A stretch of 64,000 nucleotides of DNA, from contig NZ_JACJSE010000007.1 in the NCBI RefSeq assembly GCF_014698045.1, positions 248,001 through 312,000 on the forward strand. The letters are read 5' to 3'. How positions within the stretch are numbered: position 1 is the stretch's first letter; the number at the start of each line of letters is the position of its first letter. Below, piece after piece: positions 17,350 to 26,586 of this stretch. A model generated the notes under the pieces. It searched no databases and was not told where the DNA came from. It worked only from the letters and a program-made list of their open reading frames with translations. This DNA comes from Aulosira sp. FACHB-615 (GTDB lineage: Bacteria > Cyanobacteriota > Cyanobacteriia > Cyanobacteriales > Nostocaceae). The position numbers and the translations under genes are program-made.

Positions 17350-17786
17350 AATTATGTATAAAGAAATATGCCAATCTTGATAAAATACTATTATTTAATA
17401 TCTGCTACTATAATCCCTTAACTACTGTATTTTTTAAAACTTAAACAAAATTCAGTATTTTAATTTTCATTTAAGCAGAAAAAATATTTAAAAATTTGTG
17501 ACTAAACCAATAAATGTAAATATATATAATGAATTACTTCACTATGGAAATAAAAAATCAACCACTCCGAAAAAAACACAAGCAAGTTAAATTAATTAAT
17601 TTTTAGATTTTCTTAATCTATAGTTTTATATGTAACTAAATACATATACAGTTATATGATTATAATAAAGAATTGTAAAGGGGGGTAACTTTAAACCTGT
17701 AAAATTGACTCCAAAACTCTCAGATAGAAGCGGCAAAGCATACGAGCAAGTTATAATTCTCTTGCGGATGAGCGTAACAAAAATTT
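17350..17786. other. Divergent A/T-rich intergenic region
   Basis: This 437-base gap separates divergent genes and should carry both promoters. It is very A/T-rich, with a G-run (AAAGGGGGGTAAC) near 17678. I see no operator or repeat that I can support. Confidence 0.4.
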
Positions 17787-18101
17787 ATGAGTAACCCCCT
17801 TTTACAAGCCTTTTTTGTAGGCAGAGCAGTAGCGGAAGTGATTAATGAGCGCCTAGAAGTCGCCTTGACCGATGCGCTCAGTGAGTTAGGTAAATTTGAT
17901 GCTGAAGCTAGAGAGCAACTGCGTCAGTTTACAGAAGAAGTCACAGCCAGAGCAAATCGCGCCGCAGAGGCGGCTAATGTTGGTCAAACCACAACAGTCG
18001 GAGAAGACCCAGTTGATTTGCAAGCCAACATTGACGAATTACGCGCCGAAATTGCCCTATTGCGGAATGAACTACAGCGATATCGCAGCAGTTCTGTTTA
18101 G
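17787..18101 (+). CDS. Conserved cyanobacterial coiled-coil protein
   Basis: The 104-residue protein has an amphipathic N-terminal half starting MSNPLLQAFFVGRAVAEVI, a charged middle helix, and a C-terminal coiled coil (DELRAEIALLRNELQRYR, about 80-98). I recall similar proteins across cyanobacteria and plastids but no established function. There is no signal peptide. It lies 61 bases upstream of the ABC1 kinase gene in the same direction, with heptamer repeats between them; co-transcription is possible. Confidence 0.72.
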   Translation: MSNPLLQAFFVGRAVAEVINERLEVALTDALSELGKFDAEAREQLRQFTEEVTARANRAAEAANVGQTTTVGEDPVDLQANIDELRAEIALLRNELQRYRSSSV

Positions 18102-18120
18102 TTAATGGTCAAGAGTTAAT

Positions 18121-18176
18121 AGTCAAGAGTCAAAATGACGACTGACAAATGACCAATGACGAATGACAAATGACTC
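18121..18176 (+). repeat. Short tandem TGACNAA-type repeats
   Basis: The sequence around the start of the ABC1 kinase repeats TGACAAA/TGACCAA/TGACGAA in a seven-base register. This is the kind of short tandemly repeated sequence long known from Nostocales. Similar runs occur at about 53770-53850 and 55350-55395. Here they overlap the annotated start codon, which makes the start uncertain. Confidence 0.6.
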
Positions 18177-19941
18177 TTTAATCAAACAAAGTTTAGGAAT
18201 CAGAGTGTCTTATCTTCCAGTTGATTCAGTGACAAACCAACGGTACGCAAAAGATATGGAACAAAGTTATTCAGACAAAGCATACCGTTGGAATCGTGAA
18301 AACTACTCTAGCAAACGCCGTTTTGTGGACATTTGGTCTTTTGTGTTGACCTTTATGTTCAAAGTTTGGCGTTATAACAAATCTTGGAGTTATCCAGGTG
18401 GTGTAACAGAAGCCAAACAAGCAGCAAGGCGCAAAGCCCAAGCAATTTGGGTAAGAAATACATTACTAGATTTAGGGCCGACTTTTATTAAAGTTGGGCA
18501 ATTGTTTTCAACTCGTGCTGATATTTTTCCCAGTGAATATGTCGAAGAGTTGTCAAAACTGCAAGATAAAGTGCCGGCATTTAGCTATGAGCAAGTAGAA
18601 ACGATTATTGAGCAAGAATTAGGGAAGAAAATTCCGGAACTTTTTCAAAGTTTTGAACCTATTCCACTAGCGGCTGCAAGTTTAGGACAAGTACACAAAG
18701 CTGTGCTGCACAGTGGGGAAGCTGTTGTCGTTAAGGTGCAGCGTCCTGGATTAAAAAAGTTATTTGAAATAGATTTACAGATTCTCAAAGGAATTGCTCG
18801 TTACTTCCAAAACCATCCCAAATGGGGGAAGGGACGAGACTGGATGGGGATTTATGAAGAATGTTGTCGCATTCTTTGGGAAGAAATTGATTATCTTGGG
18901 GAAGGCCGTAACGCTGATACATTTCGCCGCAACTTTCGCGGTTATGACTGGGTGAAAGTGCCTAGAGTTTATTGGCGTTACGCTTCACCACGAGTTCTGA
19001 CCTTAGAATATTTACCCGGCATTAAAATCAGTCAATATGAAGCTTTAGAAGCGGCGGGTTTAGACCGGAAATTGATTGCGCGTCAAGGCGCTCAAGCTTA
19101 TTTACATCAACTGCTGAATAATGGCTTTTTCCATGCTGACCCCCATCCAGGTAACATTGCTGTCAGTGCCGAGGGTGGTTTAATCTTCTACGACTTTGGG
19201 ATGATGGGACGCATTAAGTCCAATGTCCGAGAAGGACTGATGGAAACCTTGTTTGGCATTGCTCAAAAAGATGGCGATCGCGTAGTAGAATCACTAATTA
19301 ATTTAGGAGCGATCGCACCAGTCGATGATATTGGGCCAGTCCGGCGTTCTGTCCAGTATATGCTGGACAATTTTATGGATAAGCCGTTTGAAACACAATC
19401 AGTTGCAGCAATTAGTGATGATCTATACGAAATAGCTTATAATCAGCCATTTAGATTTCCTGCAACGTTTACTTTTGTGATGCGAGCTTTTTCCACTCTA
19501 GAGGGGGTAGGTAAGGGCTTAGATCCAGAATTTAACTTTATGGAAGTTGCCCAACCTTATGCAATGCAGCTTATGACAAACATGAATGGCGCTGATAGCA
19601 ATAGCTTTTTAAATGAATTAAGTCGTCAAGCAGTACAGGTGAGTACCACCGCATTCGGCCTACCCCGCAGGCTAGAAGATACTCTGGAAAAATTAGAGCG
19701 AGGGGATATGCGGGTGCGGGTACGTTCTATCGAATCAGAACGCCTCTTGCGACGACAGGCAAGTATTCAGCTTGGAATTAGCTACGCTTTGATAATCAGT
19801 GGATTTACTCTGTCAGCTACCATTTTATTGGTGAATCATTATGTATGGTTAGCGGTGGTAGCTGGCTTGATTGCAGCAGCCGTCTCAGTAATCCTGATCC
19901 GTTTGCTTCTTCGCCTCGACCGTTATGAACGTATGTATTAA
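18163..19941 (+). CDS. ABC1 (AarF/UbiB) family atypical kinase
   Basis: The 592-residue protein is an ABC1K/UbiB-type kinase, the group tied to quinone and lipid metabolism in cyanobacteria and plastids. The Ala-rich loop AAASLGQVHKA (about 167-177) replaces the glycine loop, followed by the VVVKVQRPG Lys motif, the ExD-type segment in WEEIDYLGEG, HADPHPGN (about 325-332) as catalytic loop and YDFGMMG as metal site. Two C-terminal hydrophobic helices (about 540-585) anchor it to the membrane. The first 30 residues come from heptamer repeat DNA, so translation may instead begin at the Met in DMEQSYSDKAY (residue 32). It is followed after 18 bases by a PP2C phosphatase, so the two are probably co-expressed. 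Confidence 0.9.
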   Translation: MTNDSLIKQSLGIRVSYLPVDSVTNQRYAKDMEQSYSDKAYRWNRENYSSKRRFVDIWSFVLTFMFKVWRYNKSWSYPGGVTEAKQAARRKAQAIWVRNTLLDLGPTFIKVGQLFSTRADIFPSEYVEELSKLQDKVPAFSYEQVETIIEQELGKKIPELFQSFEPIPLAAASLGQVHKAVLHSGEAVVVKVQRPGLKKLFEIDLQILKGIARYFQNHPKWGKGRDWMGIYEECCRILWEEIDYLGEGRNADTFRRNFRGYDWVKVPRVYWRYASPRVLTLEYLPGIKISQYEALEAAGLDRKLIARQGAQAYLHQLLNNGFFHADPHPGNIAVSAEGGLIFYDFGMMGRIKSNVREGLMETLFGIAQKDGDRVVESLINLGAIAPVDDIGPVRRSVQYMLDNFMDKPFETQSVAAISDDLYEIAYNQPFRFPATFTFVMRAFSTLEGVGKGLDPEFNFMEVAQPYAMQLMTNMNGADSNSFLNELSRQAVQVSTTAFGLPRRLEDTLEKLERGDMRVRVRSIESERLLRRQASIQLGISYALIISGFTLSATILLVNHYVWLAVVAGLIAAAVSVILIRLLLRLDRYERMY

Positions 19942-19959
19942 ATATTGCCTTAAAAAATT

Positions 19960-20688
19960 ATGAAATTAAAATTCACGGGTTTTAGTGATCCGGGTCTTAT
20001 TCGTTCGAGTAACCAAGATGCTTATTATATCGATCCTGAAGGACGATTTTTTGTCGTTGCTGATGGTATGGGTGGTCACGCAGGCGGTGAAGAAGCAAGC
20101 CACATTGCGACAAGGGAAATTCAAGCCTATTTAGTAGCAAATTGGGATGGGCCTGAACCAAATGAAAAAATCCTCGAAAAAGCTTTGTGGCAAGCTAATG
20201 AAGCAATTTTACTAGATCAGCAAAATCACCCCGAACGCGCTGATATGGGTACTACCGTAGTTGTAGTACTTTTCCGTCAAGCAGAAACTCCTTGGTGCGC
20301 TCACGTTGGCGACTCTCGATTATATCGCTTGCGTAATTCACAACTAGAGCAAATCACCGAAGACCATACTTGGGTAGCCAGAGCGATTAAAGTTGGCGAC
20401 ATCACCCCTGAAGAAGCCAGAATGCACCCTTTTCGTCATGTCTTATCCCGGTGTTTGGGTCGAGAAGACCTGAATCAATTTGATTTGCAACCACTGGACG
20501 TAAAAGGGGGCGATCGCTTGCTATTATGCAGCGATGGTCTTACTGAAGAACTAATAGACCCACAAATTGCTGAGTGTCTGCAAAACATCCCTATACTGGA
20601 AAAAGCCTCTATCTCCCTCATAGAAGCTGCCAAAGAACAAGGCGGGCATGATAACATCACAGTTGTGATCGTAGAAATACAAGACTGA
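19960..20688 (+). CDS. PP2C-family Ser/Thr protein phosphatase
   Basis: This 242-residue protein is a bacterial PP2C/PPM phosphatase. The metal-binding motifs are visible in order: SNQDAYYID (about 17-25), VADGMGGHAGGEEAS (33-47), GTTVVVV (90-96), HVGDSRLYRL, CSDGLTEEL and GGHDNITVVIV near the end. It should remove phosphate from Ser/Thr in the cytoplasm, opposing Hanks-type kinases of which four are in this window. It lies 18 bases after the ABC1 kinase gene, in the same direction. The length is that of the single-domain form, without membrane anchor. Start at ATG 19960; no strong ribosome binding site, suggesting coupling to the upstream gene. Confidence 0.92.
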   Translation: MKLKFTGFSDPGLIRSSNQDAYYIDPEGRFFVVADGMGGHAGGEEASHIATREIQAYLVANWDGPEPNEKILEKALWQANEAILLDQQNHPERADMGTTVVVVLFRQAETPWCAHVGDSRLYRLRNSQLEQITEDHTWVARAIKVGDITPEEARMHPFRHVLSRCLGREDLNQFDLQPLDVKGGDRLLLCSDGLTEELIDPQIAECLQNIPILEKASISLIEAAKEQGGHDNITVVIVEIQD

Positions 20689-21483
20689 ACAAATCAATTG
20701 TCAATGGTCAAAAGTAATTTTGACCAAACATTTCTCTTGTTTTCCGCCAGCCAGCAGCCCCTCTGGTAAAGTTTGCTGTGGTTAATGGCTTTTTCTTCAT
20801 TTCTCTGCACTACCTGACTATACAGCCCACCTCCACCAGTCTAGAATGTAAAACTTACGCAGTGATATGAAAAATCAAGGGTGAAAGGGTGTAGGGGTTT
20901 TGAATACAACACCCTTTCACCCCTAAACCCAAGCTTTACGAGTAAATCCTGGAATCAACTGACTCAAATTTTCGCCAAACGTTATCTTTAGTAGATATAC
21001 TCAGCAATTTGTTCAGCCTGAGCATTTTTATTTTTTACAACTTGATAAAAATACTCTTAACTTCCAAAATTTAGCAGTTGGAGGTAGAGTTTATATAATT
21101 TGTTGAATTGACATCTTGCACCTAATACGGTATAGCGAATATAATTCAGGTTTAATACCTTATATTTACCTTTGCACTCACCAGTTTCTCCCTCCCAGAG
21201 AAGCTTGACTCGGAAAGGCTAAAATCAGGTATTTAGATTCACTATTTGTGAAATTTCCCGGAATTTGCCTCAATATACTTGAGTTGTATACCAGTAGGTT
21301 TAGGCAAAGACGGTTAAGGACACAAAAAATTTAATCCCCAAGGGTGTGGGCAAATAGTCAAACAATTGTTATCTTTCTTAATACGTAGGAACAAATGTAG
21401 AGCTACTGCTAGTCCCAAAACTATCCTTTGAGGGATTTCTAACCCTAAAGCTCACTTTTACGCGTTGTTTTTCGGAGTTTACT
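20689..21483. other. Long region upstream of nblA with inverted-repeat element
   Basis: No gene is seen here. At about 20852-20950 lies a degenerate copy of the AACTTACGCA-ended element, whose interior has GGGTGAAAGGGTGT and ACACCCTTTCACCC arms (about 20879-20922) able to form a strong hairpin. The 500 bases before nblA should hold its promoter and regulatory sites, since nblA is induced by nitrogen or sulfur starvation, but I found no clear GTA-N8-TAC NtcA site. Confidence 0.5.
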
Positions 21484-21681
21484 ATGAACCAGCCAATTGA
21501 ATTATCTTTGGAACAACAATTCAGCATCCGTTCATTTGCTACTCAAGTACAGCACATGAGCCATGACCAAGCGAAAGACTTTTTGGTCAAGCTCTATGAG
21601 CAAATGGTTGTGCGCGAGGCTACTTACCAAGAGCTTCTTAAACACCAGTGGGGCTTAGACTCAGGTTCCACTCTGGCATAG
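21484..21681 (+). CDS. nblA: Phycobilisome degradation protein NblA
   Basis: The 65-residue protein matches the known NblA of Anabaena closely: MNQPIELSLEQQFSIRSF at the start, the helix VQHMSHDQAKDFLVKLYEQM, and the conserved C-terminal YQELLKHQWG. NblA forms a helical dimer that binds phycobiliproteins and presents them to a ClpC-type chaperone-protease, dismantling the antenna during nutrient starvation. The target antenna genes lie at 45.9-58 kb in the same window. CGGAG seven bases before the ATG is a good ribosome binding site. The gene stands alone with long gaps on both sides, consistent with separate stress control. Confidence 0.97.
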   Translation: MNQPIELSLEQQFSIRSFATQVQHMSHDQAKDFLVKLYEQMVVREATYQELLKHQWGLDSGSTLA

Positions 21682-22060
21682 ACTTATTTTTGTGTCGCAG
21701 TGGGCGACCTCCTTCTCTTGCTCGGTTCCAAGAAGGAAAGGAGCTGGGGATGCTGGGGCGTCAACTTTAGTTCAGCGATTGTAGATTGATTGTTTTAACC
21801 CAAAACTATGACCAGCCATCTAAAAGGCTGCACATAATTGTTAAGAGTAAACTGTATTGTAGGGGATAAATTAGTCGCATTAGGTAGCCCAGGTAATTAA
21901 CTCAAGGCTAGTTAAACAAACTAATTTGGGTGCTGTATTGGACACATAGCACTATCTGCGTAGATCCAATTAAATTTAGTTGACCACTCGCCATCGCTAA
22001 TCATTATATTTGCTATAACGTAAGGCTTACAACCGAATATAGTTTTTTCGTCACAAAAGT
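21682..22060. other. Intergenic region after nblA
   Basis: The gap separates nblA from a convergent kinase gene. A CCTTCTC...GAAGG pair near 21711-21737 could form a weak terminator hairpin for nblA. Otherwise I see nothing in it. Confidence 0.35.
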
Positions 22061-23653
22061 TTACATTTTGCAATCCGCCACATTCTCACCGGAAAGATCA
22101 AAGGGAATGTCTGTAGCCGTTGCTTCTAATTTAGATAAAATTTGGGGTTTAATTCTCTCGTATTCACTTTTTAGTACATTTTTACTAAGTTGTGGATCAA
22201 CAGATGATGCTGAGATTTTACTTTCTTCAGCCCATTGTTCGAGATTTTGGCGTTGAGCCGTAGCGATGCTGCAAAGTAAGATGTGAGAACAGCGACTTGG
22301 TGCTTCTCTGGCAAAGAATAACAATCGATAATAACCAGTTTTTGCAAGTAATCTAGTTATTTCTTGGCCGAAACTAGTTTTGAGATCAAGATAGTAAGGC
22401 AGCCACTTTACACCATGTTGACGATTGTAGATAACAGTAATCCACAGTGTCATCGGATGCGGTGCAGGCAGAAAGAGAAATTGATTATAACGATTACAGG
22501 CAAACCGTTTGATAATTTCCTGCTGTGGTAGCATCACCCAAAGAGTTGGTAAAACTTCGTTATTCAAACGAATTGTTTTGGGGAAGACAATATCCGCTAT
22601 GGGTTTGTTGTCTGGCCAAGCAGTAGTACGTAAGATTTCATCATGAGCAGATAATACCTCTATATCGGCTTTTGTCTGGGGCTGAACTTCTACAGGAATT
22701 GTTAAGCTGCGAGTTGCTACTGTTTTGGGTGCGGGTTTATCTGGTTGAATGATGGGCGAGCGATAATTCTGTTCGATGGATTCTAAGGCCTGCAAAATTT
22801 CGCTTACTTTTTGGGGGCGATCGCTTGGTGATTTAGCCAGACAACTCATGACCAAATCTTCTACTTGTTTGGGTATTTCTAACCCAGGATTGACTGCGGC
22901 AAAAGAACGTGGTTCTAGCAAGTGATGGGTTTTGTACCACGCGCCAAAGGAATGAGTTGCAGCGACTAACGGCATTTTGCCAGTTAGCATCTCAAACATC
23001 ATCACACCTAAACTGTAAATATCTGACCGATTATCTAATTCCTTACCCTCCATCTGTTCGGGAGAAGAATAAGCTAAAGTTCCTAAATAAAATTTTGTTT
23101 GCTCGTTGTTATTGGCTTGGAGTAACTTAGCAATGCCAAAATCAAGAATTTTAATTAACTCCCCAAAGCTGGAGTCTTGAATGACGAGTATATTACTGGG
23201 TTTGATATCACGGTGAATAATCGGATAAATAGCGCCATCAACGGGAATCCCATCATGGGCGCACTGTAACCCCAGTCCGATTTGACGCACCATGCTCAAG
23301 AATCTGGGTAAAGCTAAATGATGCTGACGAATAATCTGACTGAGGCCATGTCCTTGAAGATATTCCATCACGTAAAAGGGCGTATTATTTTCATCTACGC
23401 CATAGTCCATGACTCGCACAATATGAATGCTTTTTTGTCCCAGCAAAGCACAGGTTTTGGCTTCTCGCTCAAAGCGTTCTTGTAACCGCATCTTTTCATT
23501 TTGAATCGAGAGGGCGAGAAACTTGACTGCTACTGGTACGCCTCCCAACAAAATATCTTTAGCACGATAAACTCGACCCATTGCTCCAGTACCAATTAGT
23601 TCCTGAAGCTGGTAGCGTTTGCCGAGTAAGCGTCCAATGTTGGGGTCTGACAT
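22061..23653 (-). CDS. Hanks-type Ser/Thr protein kinase
   Basis: The 530-residue protein has a complete kinase domain at about 8-290: GTGAMGRVYRAKD, VAVKFL, the standard catalytic loop HRDIKPSN, LDFGIAK and SPEQMEG. No membrane helix is evident, so it looks cytoplasmic. After a Pro-rich linker comes a C-terminal domain of about 200 residues (about 335-530) with a beta-rich character that I cannot name. Unlike the two kinases at 8-12 kb it has no zinc ribbon and keeps the catalytic Lys, so it should be active. It stands alone; the start ATG at 23653 fits the kinase fold beginning at residue 14. Confidence 0.9.
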   Translation of the reverse strand: MSDPNIGRLLGKRYQLQELIGTGAMGRVYRAKDILLGGVPVAVKFLALSIQNEKMRLQERFEREAKTCALLGQKSIHIVRVMDYGVDENNTPFYVMEYLQGHGLSQIIRQHHLALPRFLSMVRQIGLGLQCAHDGIPVDGAIYPIIHRDIKPSNILVIQDSSFGELIKILDFGIAKLLQANNNEQTKFYLGTLAYSSPEQMEGKELDNRSDIYSLGVMMFEMLTGKMPLVAATHSFGAWYKTHHLLEPRSFAAVNPGLEIPKQVEDLVMSCLAKSPSDRPQKVSEILQALESIEQNYRSPIIQPDKPAPKTVATRSLTIPVEVQPQTKADIEVLSAHDEILRTTAWPDNKPIADIVFPKTIRLNNEVLPTLWVMLPQQEIIKRFACNRYNQFLFLPAPHPMTLWITVIYNRQHGVKWLPYYLDLKTSFGQEITRLLAKTGYYRLLFFAREAPSRCSHILLCSIATAQRQNLEQWAEESKISASSVDPQLSKNVLKSEYERIKPQILSKLEATATDIPFDLSGENVADCKM

Positions 23654-24411
23654 AAAACATTCGACTCCAAAAGCAGATTGATGTTAAGTGTGTAGGAAAA
23701 CAAGTATTTTCAAACTGGCGTTTTTGATTGATTTAGAATGAGTTTCTAGATCAATCAAGTTCAGAAGCAGTTTTTAGTTCTCTGGGGGGAGAATTGCTAC
23801 TCTTGGCCTGCGGTTTGTCAGCAATTAGTGTTTACAATTGGTGGAAGATGCCAATTCAAATCTACGGAATGGTAGATTCATCCTGAAGTTTGCTCACATT
23901 CCGCACGCTGATGTTGATGTATTTCTAGTCTGCCCAAATTTGGCTAAATAATTATCTATAGTTTCTATTGATTTACAATCGCTGATATATGGCAAAGTGC
24001 TGAGTACTGAGTCCTAAGTAGAAACCCAGTAATTTCAAGGTCAGGACTCAATACGATTCAGTTAAGGTGATGAGAGTTGATTTCTCAATTTCTGCTCTAC
24101 CTATTAGACAATGAGCAAGATTTGGGGGAGAATCCCCCAAGCCCCCGATTGGGGGACGGTTGCGTCCCCCAAACCCCCTCCAAAATCATTTTTTCGTTTT
24201 TTATTGAGTCATTAGTTATTATTTGTTGCTTTTGTTGTCATTTAGGGTTCTTATCTGAACCGTATTGGGTCAGGATTAATGCACAGACTAGGGAACGTTA
24301 AACAACTCCAGACGCAAGATGCAGAGTTCCCTGAGAAATGAGAGTTTTAGCGGTTTTTGCATAAGTCATGAGTATCTTTACAACTCATCACTCTGCATTT
24401 CCAACTCAGCA
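23654..24411. other. Intergenic region with G/C-rich palindromic repeat
   Basis: No gene is called here. At 24121-24180 several GGGGGA/TCCCCC units form nested palindromes, a type of dispersed cyanobacterial repeat. Near 23998 there is a GTGCTGAGTACTGAGT heptamer-type repeat. An open frame at 24077-24301 runs through the palindromes and is not credible. The first part carries the promoter of the kinase gene. Confidence 0.45.
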
Positions 24412-24843
24412 CTATTTGAGCGGTTGCCGTTCTAAACTGGCTTCCATTGTACTGGTGAGGGAATGACCGGACATGACACCAGAACTTAAATAATAAGCGT
24501 CATCTGAGAGACGATAGACTGTTTCAAAGCCACTGCGACGTTGACGATCGCTCAATACCCAATAGCGTTGCACAATTGTATCGAGACCAATCCAACCTTC
24601 GCCTTCGATCTGTCCGAACAAATTATGCTGAAGTAAAAAAGTATACTGGCGTTCACCTTCATGCAACCGCCCTTTGTATACTAAGGAAATTTCTGAGCGA
24701 TCGCTACCAGGAAAAATCAGCTTGGTTGCCATTGTGAACCAGTTATCTCGATTCCAAGCAACTAGGGTCATACCCTTAACGCTGATTGGCATTCCATTGT
24801 GTTCTAGCCAATTGCCTTGTAATGACCAGCGTCCTGGTTCCAT
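24412..24843 (-). CDS. Conserved cyanobacterial protein of unknown function
   Basis: The 143-residue protein starts MEPGRWSLQGNWLEHNG and alternates short hydrophobic and polar strands, which suggests a beta-barrel of lipocalin-like type. Repeated Trp and Gly residues (NWLE, AWNRDNWF, EGWIG, RYWVL) are typical of such barrels. I know it only as a conserved cyanobacterial type without assigned role. A GTG at 24861 would add six residues; the ATG at 24843 is preferred because the GRWSLQG start fits a first strand. It has no signal peptide and no obvious operon partner. Confidence 0.68.
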   Translation of the reverse strand: MEPGRWSLQGNWLEHNGMPISVKGMTLVAWNRDNWFTMATKLIFPGSDRSEISLVYKGRLHEGERQYTFLLQHNLFGQIEGEGWIGLDTIVQRYWVLSDRQRRSGFETVYRLSDDAYYLSSGVMSGHSLTSTMEASLERQPLK

Positions 24844-24949
24844 TAAAAAAGTATGACCCACCTTCTCAGTTCCTTGTCTTAATCAAGTACCCTTACGACT
24901 TAAAGATATATTTGAAACCTAAAAATGTCAGGTGCTAAGTCCGCAAAAC

Positions 24950-26110
24950 TTATTTTTCGGCTGGATGAATTTCTCCCAGCAGGACTTCATGGGGTGCGCC
25001 TGTGGCTGATGGTAGGTTTCCAGGCATATCTAGCTGTCGCCAGTAGGCTAAAACTGCAAAAGCGATCGCTTCTTTAAAGTCTCCACTCAAGCCGACTTCA
25101 TCGGTAGTTAAAACGGGGATTGTTTTTAATAATGACTGCAAACGTTCTTTTAAATACAGATTCCGACTACCACCACCACATAAAAATACCCGTTGTGGCA
25201 TTTGCGGTAAAAAGGTTTGGTAACTGTGAACAACAGAAGCTGCTGTCAGTTCGGTAAGGGTGGCGAGAAAGTCCGCCGGACTGAGTTGATATGGCCCGGC
25301 ATCTTTTAAACATTGATTTAAGTAATCTACACCAAATAACTCACGTCCTGTAGATTTGGGCGGTGGTAAATGAAAGTAGTCTTGCTGCAACCATTGTTCG
25401 ACTAAAGATTGGCAAGGACTACCAGTCGCCGCCCATTTACCATCTTCGTCATATTTTTTAGCACCATTAGTTAAATGCTCTACTGCTAAATCTAACAAGC
25501 TGTTGCCTGGGCCTGTATCCCAACCGCGCATTTTTTCTAACCAGTTGTCGCGGCGGGGTGGGATGTAAGCAACATTCCCGATACCGCCTAAATTTTGAAT
25601 GCAGCGTGCTTCTTCTGGATGACTGAGTAAAAAGGCATCAACTCTGGGTACCAGGGGTGCGCCATGACCACCAATTGCAATGTCAGCAACACGGAAATTA
25701 CTGATGGTGGTAATTCCTGTGATACTGGCAATTAATTCACCTCGTCCCAATTGCAGTGTATAACCCAGGGACTGGGGTTTGCCGATTCCCTGGCTTTGTG
25801 GTGGTCTATGATAAACTGTTTGCCCGTGGGAACCAATTAAAATTGCTGGCTGATGACCAGTTTGAATGTTTTGCGCGGCTTGGGCAAAACTAAAGGCGAT
25901 CGCATCATCTAATGCTGCTAATTCTGCCATTGAAATGGCTTTACCTGCACAAACAGCTAAAATACTGTCTCGGAGTTCAGCCGGATAAGGATATGTTTGT
26001 CCTGCTAATAACTCAACTTTCAGGTCTAAATCTGTACCAGAAATATCTACTAAAGCAGCGTCAATGCCATCTACGGATGTACCACTGATTAAACCGATAA
26101 TGCGAGTCAT
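24950..26110 (-). CDS. anmK: Anhydro-N-acetylmuramic acid kinase
   Basis: The 386-residue enzyme phosphorylates and opens 1,6-anhydro-N-acetylmuramic acid to MurNAc-6-phosphate, the first step in recycling cell-wall sugar in the cytoplasm. Family motifs are clear: GLISGTSVDGIDAAL at the N-terminus (phosphate-binding loop), SHGQTVYHRP, the sugar site WDTGPGNSLLD and the FLCGGGSRN segment near the C-terminus. The length is normal. The start at ATG 26110 places the IIGLISGTS strand at residue 3. It is not in an evident operon; the gene at 24412 follows after 106 bases and may be read through. Confidence 0.95.
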   Translation of the reverse strand: MTRIIGLISGTSVDGIDAALVDISGTDLDLKVELLAGQTYPYPAELRDSILAVCAGKAISMAELAALDDAIAFSFAQAAQNIQTGHQPAILIGSHGQTVYHRPPQSQGIGKPQSLGYTLQLGRGELIASITGITTISNFRVADIAIGGHGAPLVPRVDAFLLSHPEEARCIQNLGGIGNVAYIPPRRDNWLEKMRGWDTGPGNSLLDLAVEHLTNGAKKYDEDGKWAATGSPCQSLVEQWLQQDYFHLPPPKSTGRELFGVDYLNQCLKDAGPYQLSPADFLATLTELTAASVVHSYQTFLPQMPQRVFLCGGGSRNLYLKERLQSLLKTIPVLTTDEVGLSGDFKEAIAFAVLAYWRQLDMPGNLPSATGAPHEVLLGEIHPAEK

Positions 26111-26365
26111 AAAAGATAATTAATAGTTTGATTGCTCAATAGTCATCAGTCAATCCAAAATTGACTACGACTAAAAGGGTAGAGTTGGGGATTTTAAATA
26201 AATCAGACAAGTTACTATATCAGCCTGATGACGTATAGTAAATCTATCTTAAGTATGTTAAATGAGATTGCTACTCAATACATAATTACTAATGTTCCAC
26301 TTTTGTTTGTGCAGCGATCGCTCCCTTAATTTAGGCTAATAGGAGCGATCATTCCTCTATATGAA

Positions 26366-26452
26366 GACTTACGCAAAATTATGAAAAAACGAACCACAAA
26401 GGACGCAAAGGACACGAAGTTAGAAGAGTTTGAGAGAGTTCTTGCGTAAGTC
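26366..26452. mobile_element. MITE-like element, GACTTACGCA termini (copy C)
   Basis: An 87-base segment is bounded by GACTTACGCA (26366-26375) and TGCGTAAGTC (26443-26452), a perfect inverted pair. The interior GAGTTTGAGAGAGTTCTTGCG resembles the complement of the left end of copy A at 6339 and the remnant at 60940-60988. It is a shortened member of the same family. Confidence 0.65.
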
Positions 26453-26537
26453 ATATCTAGATATCCTATATATCAGACAAGATTATTTGGCCGATTAATC
26501 TAGTTTTATAGCAATTATCAATCATTCGTGAATAGCA

Positions 26538-26570
26538 AGATCCCCGACTTCTTGAAGAAATCGGGGATCT
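26538..26570. terminator. Hairpin after the GH57-like gene
   Basis: AGATCCCCGA at 26538-26547 pairs with TCGGGGATCT at 26561-26570, and inner bases ACTTCTTGAAGAAAT extend the stem. It lies just past the stop of the gene at 26587-29298. There is no long T run, and this hairpin is a common dispersed repeat in related genomes, so termination is likely but not certain. Confidence 0.5.
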
Positions 26571-26586
26571 AAGTTTGAGGAATATA

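Larger units (their letters stand above)
26111..26586. other. Intergenic region holding two repeats
   Basis: This gap carries the promoter of anmK and two repeats described separately: a short inverted-repeat element at 26366-26452 and a hairpin at 26538-26570. A HIP1-like GCGATCG pair lies near 26313-26349. No gene is seen. Confidence 0.45.

Noticed and set aside
21200..21483. NtcA site upstream of nblA
   Set aside because: I searched by eye for GTA-N8-TAC and found only near matches such as GTAGAGCTAC with the wrong spacing.
24077..24301. 74-codon open frame
   Set aside because: Runs through a G/C-rich palindromic repeat and has no coding-like character.
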